Shown here: positions 23,406 through 32,568 of the stretch, one piece after another
How positions within the stretch are numbered: the first letter of the stretch is position 1
Layout of the letters: each line of letters begins with the position of its first letter
Source of the DNA: Helicobacter cetorum
GTDB taxonomy: Bacteria > Campylobacterota > Campylobacteria > Campylobacterales > Helicobacteraceae
Direction of reading: 5' to 3'
DNA length: 34,864 nt
Assembly: GCF_900198405.1 (NCBI RefSeq)
Contig: NZ_FZMR01000024.1
Coordinates: forward strand, 1 to 34,864
The notes under the pieces: model-generated
Databases searched by the model: none
What the model was told of the DNA's origin: nothing
Seen by the model: only the letters and a program-made list of their open reading frames with translations
Made by a program: the position numbers and the translations under genes

Positions 23406-23459
23406 ACGCACTAAAACTACTGCTTGTTAAACACAACTTTTAAATATTTAAAAAAATGT

Positions 23460-23810
23460 TTAAGTTTTGCTAACATGCACCCCTTTGACCCTATCTACAT
23501 TATCATTTTTGCTTAAACTAAGTCTTAGCACACTATCTTCTAATCCACCCAAACTATGAGGGATTTTAGCATCTAGGCTTATTAATGCCCCCTTTAGCAT
23601 TTCAAATTTTTCATTTTCTACTTCAAACCAAATTTTACCCTCTAAAACTTGCACGCTAATGGCTCCGGGAGCTTGGTGCTTATCCATAACAACGCCTTTA
23701 GGCATAATAATACGAATTTCTTTGTTGTGAGAGTTTTCACTCAAGACATCAATTTGAAGTTTTTCAAACTGATAATCTTTAATGGTTTCTAAGAAGTTTA
23801 CAACTTTCAT
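23460..23810 (-). CDS. Small cupin protein (HP0902-like)
   Basis: A 116-residue single-domain cupin beta-barrel. The first cupin motif region is around MDKHQAPGAISVQVLEGKIWFEV and the second around PHSLGGLEDSVLRL; the full set of metal-binding histidines is not present, so it may not be an enzyme. The H. pylori homologue HP0902 sits in the same place between hypB and ackA and has been described as a homodimer that binds lipopolysaccharide. AAGGA precedes the ATG. I find no terminator in the 89 bases before hypB. Confidence 0.85.
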   Translation of the reverse strand: MKVVNFLETIKDYQFEKLQIDVLSENSHNKEIRIIMPKGVVMDKHQAPGAISVQVLEGKIWFEVENEKFEMLKGALISLDAKIPHSLGGLEDSVLRLSLSKNDNVDRVKGVHVSKT

Positions 23811-23915
23811 TGGAGTTCCTTAAGTATATATTTCTTCTTGAGCTAAAAGCCTAAAAAGATATTTAATTTCTTTATCTAAGAAACTCTACAATATGGTTAA
23901 TGAAAGCCTAAAAGT

Positions 23916-25121
23916 TTATTTATGTTTTTCTATAACCTCTTGTGTTTGAATAGCGATTTCTAGTTCTTCATCAGTAGGCACACGCAAAATTTTAATTTGA
24001 CTGCTTGATGCACTCAAATCCACAAGCCCTGAACCGGGATTATTATTAACAGACTTATCCATTTTAATACCATAAGTTTCTAAGCCCTCACAGACTTTCT
24101 CGCGCAAATCAGCATAATTTTCTCCCATACCCCCCGTAAAGATAATCGCATCCACTCTACCAAGGATTGCCATATAAGAACCAATATATTTTTTAATCCT
24201 ATAGGCACACATATCAAATGCGAGTTTAGCCTGCTTATCACCCTCAAGAATACGAGTTTCTACATTTCGTGCGTCATTATCTCCACAAATGCCCTTAAGA
24301 CCGCTCTCATAGTTAAGCATTTTCATCACTTCTTTTAAACTCTTGTTAGTGCATTGTGCGATATACTCCACCACAGTTGGGTCAATATCCCCACATCGTG
24401 TCCCCATAATCAAGCCTTCTAATGGAGTAAGTCCCATAGAAGTATCCACACTTTTTCCGCCCTTAATGGCAGTAGCACTAGAGCCATTACCCAAATGCAA
24501 AGTGATAGCGTTAAATTTTTCATAAGGAATATTCAAATGCTTTGCTGTCTCTTTGGCTACATAGTGATGAGAGGTTCCATGTGCACCATAGCGACGGATT
24601 TTATATTTTTCATACATCTCATAAGGAAGCGCATACATGTAAGCGAAACTAGGCATAGTGCTATGGAATGCGGTGTCAAAAACAGCTACTTGTGGGATAT
24701 GAGGGTGAGCGATTTGAATAAATTTCATACCCTCTAAATGCACCGGATTGTGTAAGGGGGCTAAAATAGAAAGCTCATCAATTTCATGCATAACTTTTTT
24801 ATTGATAAGCACCGGTGCACAAAATTTATCCCCTCCTTGCACCACACGATGCCCTATGGCATCAATTTTATCAAAATTACTTACAATACCCATTTTTACT
24901 AAGTTTTCTTGTATCATATAAAGCCCACTCGCATGGTCTTCAATTACATGTTGTTCTTTTACATCTTGCTCATTATTAGGCGTATGAGTTTTAATACGCA
25001 CTTGCCCAATCTTCTCGCCAATTCTCTCTACCAAACCACTCGCTAAAGGTTCATTCTTTTTCATATCAAATAATTTAAACTTGATTGATGAACTACCCAA
25101 ATTTAACACTAAAATTTCCAT
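23916..25121 (-). CDS. ackA: Acetate kinase
   Basis: AckA interconverts acetyl phosphate and acetate with ATP formation. The 401 residues are full length. [13 protein letters not shown] at the N-terminus, [27 protein letters not shown] and GGMGENY are the family motifs. It lies 28 bases after pta, so the two form the usual pta-ackA operon. It is intact. Confidence 0.97.
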   Translation of the reverse strand: MEILVLNLGSSSIKFKLFDMKKNEPLASGLVERIGEKIGQVRIKTHTPNNEQDVKEQHVIEDHASGLYMIQENLVKMGIVSNFDKIDAIGHRVVQGGDKFCAPVLINKKVMHEIDELSILAPLHNPVHLEGMKFIQIAHPHIPQVAVFDTAFHSTMPSFAYMYALPYEMYEKYKIRRYGAHGTSHHYVAKETAKHLNIPYEKFNAITLHLGNGSSATAIKGGKSVDTSMGLTPLEGLIMGTRCGDIDPTVVEYIAQCTNKSLKEVMKMLNYESGLKGICGDNDARNVETRILEGDKQAKLAFDMCAYRIKKYIGSYMAILGRVDAIIFTGGMGENYADLREKVCEGLETYGIKMDKSVNNNPGSGLVDLSASSSQIKILRVPTDEELEIAIQTQEVIEKHK

Positions 25122-25149
25122 AAATTTCTCCTATAATCTTTAAAATAAA

Positions 25150-26706
25150 TTAAGCTTGTGCTTGAATCGCACTAATTAAAACGGTGTTAACAATATCTTC
25201 TACCAAACAGCCTCGGCTCAAATCATTAATGGGCTTATTCAAACCTTGTAGAACCGGACCTATAGCAATGGCTTTGGCACTTCTTTGAACCGCTTTATAG
25301 CCGATGTTTCCAGCATTTAAATCAGGGAAGATAAAGACATTTGCTTGACCGGCTACTTTGCTATGCGGCATTTTTTTCTGTGCTACACCCATATCAACAG
25401 ACGCATCAAATTGCAAAGGCCCATCAACCTCAACATTAGCGTCTAACTCTTTAGCAAGTTGTGTGGCCTCTTTGATTTTATCCACCATTTCGCCTTTACC
25501 AGAAGTGCCTGTAGAATAAGAAAGCATAGCTACTTTAGGTGTAATACCAAATTGTTTAGCTGTTTGAGCTGAAGTGATAGCGATTTCAGCTAATTCTTTA
25601 GCACTAGGATTAGGATTAATCGCACAATCTCCAAAAACTAACACTTGAGTGTCTAAACACATCAAAAATACGCTTGAAACTAAACTTGCATTAGGTTTAG
25701 TCTTAATGATTTGAAGAGCGGGTCTAATAGTATCAGCGGTGGTATGAATCGCTCCAGAAACCATTGCATCAGCATAACCTAAATGCACAAGCATAGTTGC
25801 AAAATAAGTTCTATTTTGGACTAGTTCTTGAGCCTCCTCTAAACTCATGCCCTTTGATTTTCTTAATTCATACAAACTATTAGCAAATTCTTCTTTATAA
25901 TTAGAAGTGCTTGGGTCTATAATTTCTACTTTTCCTAAATCTAAACCTAAACTTTTAGCTTGTTCATAAATTTTTTGCGTATTTCCTAAGAGAATTAATT
26001 CTACAGCCCCTTGACAATTAAGATAATGTGTAGCCTTTAAAATACGCTCATCTTCACTTTCTGGTAAAACAACTTTTTTGATCTGTGCCTTAGCCCTAGC
26101 CTCTAAGCTAGTTTGGAAGGCTAAAGGCGTTATAATGGAGCTTTGAAGGGTTTCTAAAAATTCCAAAGAAAGCTCACTGCTATCCTTTGCAGAAATTCTT
26201 GCAACCTTAAAAGAAGACTCTTTTTTTAAAATCTCATCACTAATCATAAGCCCCGCCTCAAAAGATGCTCCCTTATTTAAAGCGCTATAACGCATAGCCT
26301 CAAGCCTTTCAAACGCCTGTTTATTACAAGAACTAGATTGCACCACACCTACAATAGGTGCATTCAAATGCTTAGAAAGCGTAACATTTAAATCAGTAAG
26401 AGCATTGATAAAAAACTTTGGCACATACCCTAAACACAACACATAATCATAGGTATTTGCAAGCTCCAAATAGCGTTTTAAGATGATTTTATGCAAGTAT
26501 GATTCATCATTTGTGCTAATCAACTCCAACGCCTCTTGCTTACTAACAGCACTCAATAAATCAAAATCTCCTAAACGCTCACACCCTCCATCTATAGGCG
26601 AAAACAAAGCAATCTTTTTATAACGAGGTTCTAAAACCTTTACAATCGCCTTACAAGCAACAGCTAACCCCTCTAAACTCTCTGGATAAATCCATAAACT
26701 TCGCAT
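25150..26706 (-). CDS. pta: Phosphate acetyltransferase
   Basis: Pta converts acetyl-CoA and phosphate to acetyl phosphate. The C-terminal catalytic PTA/PTB domain is about residues 195-518, beginning around KKVVLPESEDERIL, with VSGAIHTTADTIRPALQ and YSTGTSGKGEMVD as conserved segments. The N-terminal 190 residues resemble the P-loop (BioD-like) part of long Pta proteins but lack a clear P-loop, and the middle DRTGG domain is absent. At 518 residues it is therefore shorter than the 714-residue E. coli enzyme, as I recall for Campylobacter and Helicobacter. TAGGAG precedes the ATG. It is divergent from fliK. Confidence 0.93.
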   Translation of the reverse strand: MRSLWIYPESLEGLAVACKAIVKVLEPRYKKIALFSPIDGGCERLGDFDLLSAVSKQEALELISTNDESYLHKIILKRYLELANTYDYVLCLGYVPKFFINALTDLNVTLSKHLNAPIVGVVQSSSCNKQAFERLEAMRYSALNKGASFEAGLMISDEILKKESSFKVARISAKDSSELSLEFLETLQSSIITPLAFQTSLEARAKAQIKKVVLPESEDERILKATHYLNCQGAVELILLGNTQKIYEQAKSLGLDLGKVEIIDPSTSNYKEEFANSLYELRKSKGMSLEEAQELVQNRTYFATMLVHLGYADAMVSGAIHTTADTIRPALQIIKTKPNASLVSSVFLMCLDTQVLVFGDCAINPNPSAKELAEIAITSAQTAKQFGITPKVAMLSYSTGTSGKGEMVDKIKEATQLAKELDANVEVDGPLQFDASVDMGVAQKKMPHSKVAGQANVFIFPDLNAGNIGYKAVQRSAKAIAIGPVLQGLNKPINDLSRGCLVEDIVNTVLISAIQAQA

Positions 26707-26845
26707 TAAAACTCCTAGCCTTTAAAAGCCATTAAAACATTAAAATATAGCTAAACTACAAAACTTTCTATTTTAGCAGATTTTATTTAAACCAACCTTT
26801 TTTAATCCCCTCTGTTAAATCACAAAATACTAATAAAGAATAAAA

Positions 26846-26860
26846 TGGAATTATTTTTGC
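26846..26860 (+). promoter_or_regulatory. Sigma-54 promoter of fliK-flgD-flgE
   Basis: TGGAATTATTTTTGC carries the GG and GC pairs with exactly ten bases between them, the RpoN spacing. Transcription would start near 26872. In H. pylori, HP0906 (fliK) belongs to the RpoN-controlled middle flagellar class. Confidence 0.75.
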
Positions 26861-26932
26861 TTTCAATTCTACAACTATGTATTGCAAAAAAATACTAACA
26901 TTTTAAAAGAGCTGTTTTTCAAGGAAAACCCA

Positions 26933-28534
26933 ATGCCAACTAATATCAATACCCCCAACACTCAAATTCCTACTAAACCTACAGCCACGCTCTCAAAAAC
27001 CCCTAAAAATCCTAGCATAACCCCAAAAGATTCCAAGCATTTCAAAAGTCTTTTAACCCAAAAAATCCTAAAAACCACCCCCAAAGACAGCCTGCATAAA
27101 AGCACGACAAAAACAGAATCACAAAAACCTTTATTAAAACCCACTAGCCTTTCAAATACCCCAAACTTACCCCAAAAATCCCACAAATCTCCCCAACAAG
27201 CACCAAACGCTCCCACAAATGCCCCCACACTTAAAGACCTTTTAAGCCCTAAAAAAGACAATAGCGAAAAATCAAACGCCCCTACAGAAACAGCACCACT
27301 CTCCCTTACACCACCCATTACCACACCCACGCACGAAAAAAGCTCGCCCAAAAAACCTACCAACTCCCCCTTAACCCCCCTTAATCCCAAGCCAAATTCA
27401 CAAAACACAACACCTTCAACGCCTATTCATTCTCCTAAAACACTCAAAGATGTAGATTTGCTTGCTAAAGAGCATAATCTAAACGCCAACAATCTACACC
27501 TAAGCACGCAACAAGAGACCCCAAAAAAGGAATTTAAAAATCTAAGCACCACTCAAAAGCTTGCTCCTCATTTGTCTCAATCTAGCCCAAATAACCCCCA
27601 ACCTAACCCAACAAATACCCCTAGTCATACCCTCTCTCATACTCCTACCAAAGAAGTAAATCTCTCTAGCGTTTTACAATCCCTAGACACAAAAGATTTA
27701 AGCCCGCAAGACAAATCCATAGCCCCTAAAACGCCCCTTTCTTCTTTTAAAAAAACAAACCTACCTAACGATGAAAAGAAAACGCCCCCTTTAAATGAAA
27801 GCTTGCAAACTCATGCGATTAAAAGGGCTAAAAAGCCTAAGGTTTCTAATAAAAGCAAAAAGAGATTAGAAAAAACCCCTAGCATTCAAAAAAACCAAAT
27901 CCAAACCCTAGCAAATGCCCTACAACAACCCCTTAAAACACCCCCCTTAACGCCACTAACGCCTATGTTTATGGGGCTTAACACCCATAATACTGATAAT
28001 GCTAACTTTCAAACCCCTTTAGAAAAAGAAGAAAAAACTACCCCTATTGATACCAAAGAAAGCGTTAAAGAGCCTAGTGCCATTCAAAACACCCAAACCA
28101 CACAAACTAGCGATAATAAAGGCATTACTCCCAAAGAGAGTATTAAGCACTTTACTCAGCAATTAAAACAAGAAATCCAAGAATACAAACCCCCTATGAC
28201 TAAAATCTCTATGGACTTATTCCCTAAAGAATTAGGTAAAGTTGAAGTAACCATTCAAAAAGTGGGTAAAAATCTTAAAGTGAGCGTTGTCTCTCATAAT
28301 AATAGTTTGCAAACCTTTTTGGATAACCAGCAGGAGCTTAAAAATAGCTTGAGTGCTTTAGGTTTTGAAGGGGTGGATTTAAGCTTTTCGCAAAACCATT
28401 CTAAAGAGCAACAAAGCCATAAAGAGCAACAGCTAACCCCCTTAAGAGAAAATGCCCTAAAAAGCTACCAAGAGAACACAAACGATGAAATTAAAGAACT
28501 ACCAACAAATATGCAAATCACTCTTTATGCGTGA
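26933..28534 (+). CDS. fliK: Flagellar hook-length control protein FliK
   Basis: FliK measures hook length and switches the flagellar export gate from hook to filament substrates. This 533-residue protein has a long disordered N-terminal part rich in Pro, Thr, Lys, Ser and Asn. The conserved C-terminal domain is about residues 425-505 (PPMTKISMDLFPKELGKVEV, then SLQTFLDNQQELKNSL and LGFEGVDLSF). I use the ATG at 26933 because AAGGAA (26921-26926) is well spaced; an in-frame TTG at 26882 would lie only ten bases after the predicted start point. In H. pylori the homologue HP0906 was identified as FliK. Confidence 0.92.
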   Translation: MPTNINTPNTQIPTKPTATLSKTPKNPSITPKDSKHFKSLLTQKILKTTPKDSLHKSTTKTESQKPLLKPTSLSNTPNLPQKSHKSPQQAPNAPTNAPTLKDLLSPKKDNSEKSNAPTETAPLSLTPPITTPTHEKSSPKKPTNSPLTPLNPKPNSQNTTPSTPIHSPKTLKDVDLLAKEHNLNANNLHLSTQQETPKKEFKNLSTTQKLAPHLSQSSPNNPQPNPTNTPSHTLSHTPTKEVNLSSVLQSLDTKDLSPQDKSIAPKTPLSSFKKTNLPNDEKKTPPLNESLQTHAIKRAKKPKVSNKSKKRLEKTPSIQKNQIQTLANALQQPLKTPPLTPLTPMFMGLNTHNTDNANFQTPLEKEEKTTPIDTKESVKEPSAIQNTQTTQTSDNKGITPKESIKHFTQQLKQEIQEYKPPMTKISMDLFPKELGKVEVTIQKVGKNLKVSVVSHNNSLQTFLDNQQELKNSLSALGFEGVDLSFSQNHSKEQQSHKEQQLTPLRENALKSYQENTNDEIKELPTNMQITLYA

Positions 28535-28553
28535 TTTTTAAGCAAGTTTGCTT

Positions 28554-28559
28554 TATAAT
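28554..28559 (+). promoter_or_regulatory. Possible internal -10 box before flgD
   Basis: TATAAT lies just after the fliK stop, next to a short palindrome (AAGCAAGTTTGCTT, 28540-28553). A start near 28566 would give flgD a 21-base leader with AAGGAAGAG as ribosome site. It may add sigma-80/70 transcription to the RpoN operon. Confidence 0.35.
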
Positions 28560-28586
28560 AAGACTATCTTTAATAAGGAAGAGAAC

Positions 28587-29426
28587 ATGGCCATTGATTT
28601 AGCAGAAGTTACCGGAGCCAAAGCCGCACAAGAAAGAAAAAAAGACCAACCTAAAATTGCTAATGGGTTAGACAAAGACGCTTTTATGAAATTATTCCTA
28701 GAGCAATTGAAAAATCAAGACCCAACCGCCCCTATGGAAACAGATAAAATCATCACCCAAACCGCACAACTCACGCAAGTTGAAATGCAAGAAGAAAATA
28801 AAAAAACTATGCAAGAAGTCGCCAGTGCGATGAAATCTAGCAAAGAAACCAACGAATCTTTAAAGGATTTTCAAAGCTCTTTAAAAGACACTATGGAAAA
28901 TCTCAATAAGGGCATGGACGATAGTCTAAAGGCTAATAACTCTTTAAGAGAAGTAACTGCATTAAATTCTGTTAGTATGATAGGAAAGATTGCAGAAACT
29001 GATGTGAGTGGAGCGAATTTTGATGGCAACAATAAGCTCACTTTTTCACTTTTCTTTGATGAGGCAATTGATACTTCTAAAGGCACACCTACTATTCAAA
29101 TCTTAAATGAGAGTAATGAGCTAGTCAAAACCCTTTCTCTAAAAGATTACAACGGCAAAAAGGGCTATATCAATTTTGAATGGGATGGCATTAATGAAAA
29201 AGGGGAAAAAGTCCCTAAAGGAAGTTATAAAATCAAAGCTGAATACAACCTAGACTCTCAAAGCAAGCAATATTTACAAACTCGTATCGGTAGAGGCGAA
29301 GTAGAGAGTGTACTCTTTAATCAAGGCAAACCCATGCTAAGAATGGGCGAAATGATTCTACCCATAGATAGTGCGATAGAGTTTTACAAGCCTGAAAATC
29401 AAAAACCACATAAAGAGCAAGCATGA
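28587..29426 (+). CDS. flgD: Flagellar hook cap protein FlgD
   Basis: FlgD is the scaffold cap at the tip of the growing hook. The N-terminal export and capping region is present (DKDAFMKLFLEQLKNQDPTAPMETDKIITQTAQLTQVEMQ, residues about 27-70, here split for reading). A coiled region (70-125) and the C-terminal FlgD Ig-like and Tudor-like part (about 140-270) follow, with GYINFEWDG and GEKVPKGSYKIKAEY. The ATG at 28587 is chosen for the AAGGAAGAG site at 28575-28583. Length 279 residues. The stop overlaps the flgE start (ATGA). Confidence 0.94.
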   Translation: MAIDLAEVTGAKAAQERKKDQPKIANGLDKDAFMKLFLEQLKNQDPTAPMETDKIITQTAQLTQVEMQEENKKTMQEVASAMKSSKETNESLKDFQSSLKDTMENLNKGMDDSLKANNSLREVTALNSVSMIGKIAETDVSGANFDGNNKLTFSLFFDEAIDTSKGTPTIQILNESNELVKTLSLKDYNGKKGYINFEWDGINEKGEKVPKGSYKIKAEYNLDSQSKQYLQTRIGRGEVESVLFNQGKPMLRMGEMILPIDSAIEFYKPENQKPHKEQA

Positions 29427-31237
29427 ATGACACCCTTTTAAACGCATACAGCGGAATTAAAACCCATCAATTTGGCATTGATAGTCTCTCTAATAACATC
29501 GCTAATATTAACACCCTAGGCTATCGCTCTAATGAACCTGAATTTAAGAGTTTGTTTTCTTCACATTTAGACTCTCTAAATGCAAAGTCAGTTGCCGCTA
29601 ATGATAGGAATTATGGTGTTACGGGCTCAGGAAATGCCCTTTCTAACAAGGATGGCGAATACATGCCTAGTGAAGGGGAGTTTCATATGGCTTATCAAGG
29701 CAAGGGTTGGTTTGTTATAGGGCCTAATAAAAATGGCGAAATCACTATCAATAAAGATGGCTATGAAAAAAAGCAAGATAATTTTCTCACTCGTGCCGGA
29801 AATTTCGTGCGAGACGCTGATGGCTACTTAGTAACCCCTGAAGGCTATTATGTCTATGGAGTTGATTTAAAAAAAATAAAAGATGGCACTCTTAATGCTA
29901 CCCCTAGAGATGAAGACATTGAAAAATTGCATGGCAAGACCCTTTCGCCTTTAAAAATCCCCCAAGATTTAACCTACCAGCCTGTGCTTAGCACTAAAGT
30001 GGGTATTAGCGTGAATCTAAACCCCAAAGACCATGTAAAAGGGGCAGAGACTTTTTTTCTAGACAATAAAGGCGAGATTATAGAAAAGCGCTTTTTAAAC
30101 CAAGACATCAATGCCCTAGCCAATGATGATGATGAACCTATTGATGCAATTACCAATCGTAAATTAACTATTAGCATTCAAAAAGACGGCAAAAAAGAAG
30201 ATTTTACTTTCATGTATGGGGATGCTGAGGGAGTTGAAAATCAGTTTAAAACCTTGGGCGATTTAAAAAAACTTCTCAAAGAAAAAACCGGACTTGATTT
30301 GAATCTTATTAAAAGTGAAGACGATTTGAAAAAGCCCCCCCTTTTATTAGACATCTCTAATCCTAGCGATACCCCTATCACTTTTAGCTTGCATGGGGGC
30401 ATTGCAGACAAATTAGGCTTGAGTGCTAATGAAATGGAATTAAAAAAGGGTATTAGCAGAGATTCGGTAGCCATTAGAATCCCCTACTATAGCACTTCAG
30501 TGGATATTTATGATAAATCTGGCAACAAATACATGCTCCAAAGTGAATATTTTATGACTAATTCTAACGACCCAGCCTCTAGCCCTAAAAGCAAGCGCAA
30601 GGAGCAGTCTTGGGAAGTTAATAGCTATATTATAGATAGTAGGGAAAAAGACCCCATCAATCAATCTGTTTGGGAAACTATTTCTTTTGATTCTGAAACC
30701 AATAAAATGAAAGCCAAGCCTATCACTTTAGATTTTAAGGGCAACAAACTCGCTTATTCATTAGACAAGAGCGAAAGTCATGATTCTAGTGATTTGTCCT
30801 ATCAAGATTCTAAGCTTTTAGAAGTAAGTCAAGATGGCAAGCCTAAAGGCATTTTTAGAGACATGCGCATTGAAGAAAATGGCATTATCTCGCTTTCTTT
30901 TAGTAATGGAGCCGTAGAGCCTGTCGCTCGTATAGGCATTTTAGCTTTCACTAATGACCAAGGGTTAAGAAAGGTAGGTGGAAATGTCTATGAAATGGAA
31001 GAAGGCACCGTAAATGGACAAAACAGACCCTTAAGCGGTAACCCTATTTTAGGGTGGGACGAAGATGGCAAGCTTAAATTTGGAAAAATCAGGCATAAAT
31101 ATTTAGAAACAAGCAATGTGAATGCCGGAAATGCCCTAACAAATTTAATCTTAATGCAAAGGGGCTATTCTATGAACGCTAAAGCCTTTAGCACCGGTGA
31201 TGATATGATTAAGGAGGCTATTAGTCTGAAAAAATAG
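29423..31237 (+). CDS. flgE: Flagellar hook protein, HP0908-like FlgE
   Basis: A 604-residue FlgE-family protein. The N-terminal rod signature is LLNAYSGIKTHQFGIDSLSNNIANINTLGY (residues 4-33, split motif SNNIANINT). The C-terminal D0 helix is ETSNVNAGNALTNLILMQRGYSMNAKAF. The large middle part forms the hook surface domains. H. pylori has two FlgE-type genes: HP0870 is the main hook protein and HP0908 the second, often called FlgE2. By context this is the second. It follows flgD with a four-base overlap. A 26-bp perfect palindrome lies just after it. Confidence 0.92.
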   Translation: MNDTLLNAYSGIKTHQFGIDSLSNNIANINTLGYRSNEPEFKSLFSSHLDSLNAKSVAANDRNYGVTGSGNALSNKDGEYMPSEGEFHMAYQGKGWFVIGPNKNGEITINKDGYEKKQDNFLTRAGNFVRDADGYLVTPEGYYVYGVDLKKIKDGTLNATPRDEDIEKLHGKTLSPLKIPQDLTYQPVLSTKVGISVNLNPKDHVKGAETFFLDNKGEIIEKRFLNQDINALANDDDEPIDAITNRKLTISIQKDGKKEDFTFMYGDAEGVENQFKTLGDLKKLLKEKTGLDLNLIKSEDDLKKPPLLLDISNPSDTPITFSLHGGIADKLGLSANEMELKKGISRDSVAIRIPYYSTSVDIYDKSGNKYMLQSEYFMTNSNDPASSPKSKRKEQSWEVNSYIIDSREKDPINQSVWETISFDSETNKMKAKPITLDFKGNKLAYSLDKSESHDSSDLSYQDSKLLEVSQDGKPKGIFRDMRIEENGIISLSFSNGAVEPVARIGILAFTNDQGLRKVGGNVYEMEEGTVNGQNRPLSGNPILGWDEDGKLKFGKIRHKYLETSNVNAGNALTNLILMQRGYSMNAKAFSTGDDMIKEAISLKK

Positions 31238-31247
31238 TAAGCATGTT

Positions 31248-31273
31248 AAAATATCCTTTTAAAAGGATATTTT
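31248..31273 (+). terminator. 26-bp perfect palindrome after flgE
   Basis: A perfect inverted repeat of 13 plus 13 bases (AAAATATCCTTTT and its complement) begins ten bases after the flgE stop and ends in T4. It can fold into a stem with a TTTT/AAAA centre and may end the flagellar operon. Its right arm also contains AAGGA, correctly placed as ribosome site for the ATG at 31274, so it could instead be a translational or protein-binding control site. Confidence 0.5.
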
Positions 31274-31430
31274 ATGATACCAACACGACTTAGTAAAATT
31301 GTAGAATTTTTAAAGCAAAACTACTCCAAGAAAGATACCAACATTGATTGACAATAATTTTTCTATCCAACTACCAAAAGCTAGGAATATGAATAATTTA
31401 TATCCAAGAAGTTTTTGGAGAGTTTTTTGA
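31274..31430 (+). pseudogene. Frameshifted small gene upstream of the methyltransferase
   Basis: An ATG at 31274 with AAGGA upstream opens a 25-codon frame (MIPTRLSKIVEFLKQNY and so on) that stops at 31349-31351. In the next frame an open stretch begins at about 31347 and runs to a TGA at 31428-31430, overlapping the methyltransferase start as TTGA. Joined by a single frameshift the product would be about 50 residues. The position matches HP0909 of H. pylori. It may be the remnant of the restriction partner, but the sequence is too short to prove it. Confidence 0.45.
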
Positions 31431-32560
31431 ATAATTTAGACATTAAAAACTTAGGGCAGGTTTTTACCCCTAAAAACATTGTAGATTTTATGCTTAGTTT
31501 GAGACAAAATCAAGGGAATATTTTAGAACCAAGCGTAGGCGATGGGAGTTTTTTTAATTGCCTAAAAAATGCCATAGGCATTGAAATAGATTCTAAAATT
31601 TGTCCTAAAAACGCCCTATGCATGGACTTTTTTGACTATTCTTTAGACAATCAATTTGACACTATTATTGGTAACCCACCCTATGTCAAGCACAAGGATA
31701 TTTTAAAAAGCACCAAAGATAAGCTAGATTACACCCTTTTTGATGAACGCAGTAATTTATACTTGTTTTTCATAGAAAAAGCCCTTAAGCATTTAAAACC
31801 TAAGGGCGAACTGATTTTCATCACTCCAAGAGATTTTTTAAAGTCCACTTCTAGTGTGAAATTAAACGAATTTATTTATCAAGAAGGCACGATAACGCAT
31901 TTTTTTGAGCTAGGCGATAAAAAGATTTTTCAAAACGCCATGCCAAATTGTGTGATTTTTCGTTTTTGTAAGAATGATTTCAGTAGAATCACAAACAACC
32001 ATTTGCAATTTGTATGTGAAAAAGGCATTTTGTATTTTCTAAATCTTTCCTATACAAAAAAATTAAGCGAGATTTTTAAAGTCAAGGTGGGAGCTGTGAG
32101 TGGGTGCGATAAAATTTTTAAAAACAAAGAGCATGGCAATGTGGAGTTTGTTACTTCTATCACCAAAAAAACAAATGCCTTAGAAAAAATGGTTTTTGTC
32201 AATAAACCTAACGCTTATTTATCGCAATATAAAGAAAGCTTAATGAAGAGAAAAATTAGAAAATTTAATGAAAACAACTGGTTTGAATGGGGCAGGAAAC
32301 ACCACATCTCTAAAGAAAAACGCCTTTATGTAAATGCTAAAACACGCCAAAAAAATCCCTTTTTTATCCATAAATGCCCTAATTATGACGGCTCCATTCT
32401 CGCTCTATTCCCCCATAATCAAAGCTTGGATTTACAAACACTCTGTGATAAACTCAATGCCATTAACTGGCAGGAATTAGGCTTTGTGTGTGATGGGCGC
32501 TTTTTGTTTTCGCAACGCTCTTTAGAAAACGCTCTTTTGCCTAAAGACTTTTTAAAATAG
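31427..32560 (+). CDS. N6-adenine DNA methyltransferase (HP0910-like)
   Basis: A 377-residue gamma-class N6-adenine methyltransferase. LGQVFTPKNIVDFML is motif X, EPSVGDGSF motif I (S-adenosylmethionine binding), GNPPYV motif IV (catalytic NPPY); the C-terminal half (about 200-377) would be the target-recognition domain. The start TTG at 31427 has GGAG at 31417-31420 and overlaps the stop of the remnant frame (TTGA); a TTG at 31415 would add four residues. No intact endonuclease gene is adjacent, so it looks like an orphan. Recognition sequence cannot be told from this. The helicase follows after eight bases. Confidence 0.88.
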   Translation: MNNLDIKNLGQVFTPKNIVDFMLSLRQNQGNILEPSVGDGSFFNCLKNAIGIEIDSKICPKNALCMDFFDYSLDNQFDTIIGNPPYVKHKDILKSTKDKLDYTLFDERSNLYLFFIEKALKHLKPKGELIFITPRDFLKSTSSVKLNEFIYQEGTITHFFELGDKKIFQNAMPNCVIFRFCKNDFSRITNNHLQFVCEKGILYFLNLSYTKKLSEIFKVKVGAVSGCDKIFKNKEHGNVEFVTSITKKTNALEKMVFVNKPNAYLSQYKESLMKRKIRKFNENNWFEWGRKHHISKEKRLYVNAKTRQKNPFFIHKCPNYDGSILALFPHNQSLDLQTLCDKLNAINWQELGFVCDGRFLFSQRSLENALLPKDFLK

Positions 32561-32568
32561 GATAAATA

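Noticed and set aside
26962-27408. A 148-codon open frame on the minus strand inside fliK
   Set aside because: It mirrors the proline- and threonine-rich fliK sequence as Gly, Val and Leu runs and has no domain features; fliK is clearly the gene.
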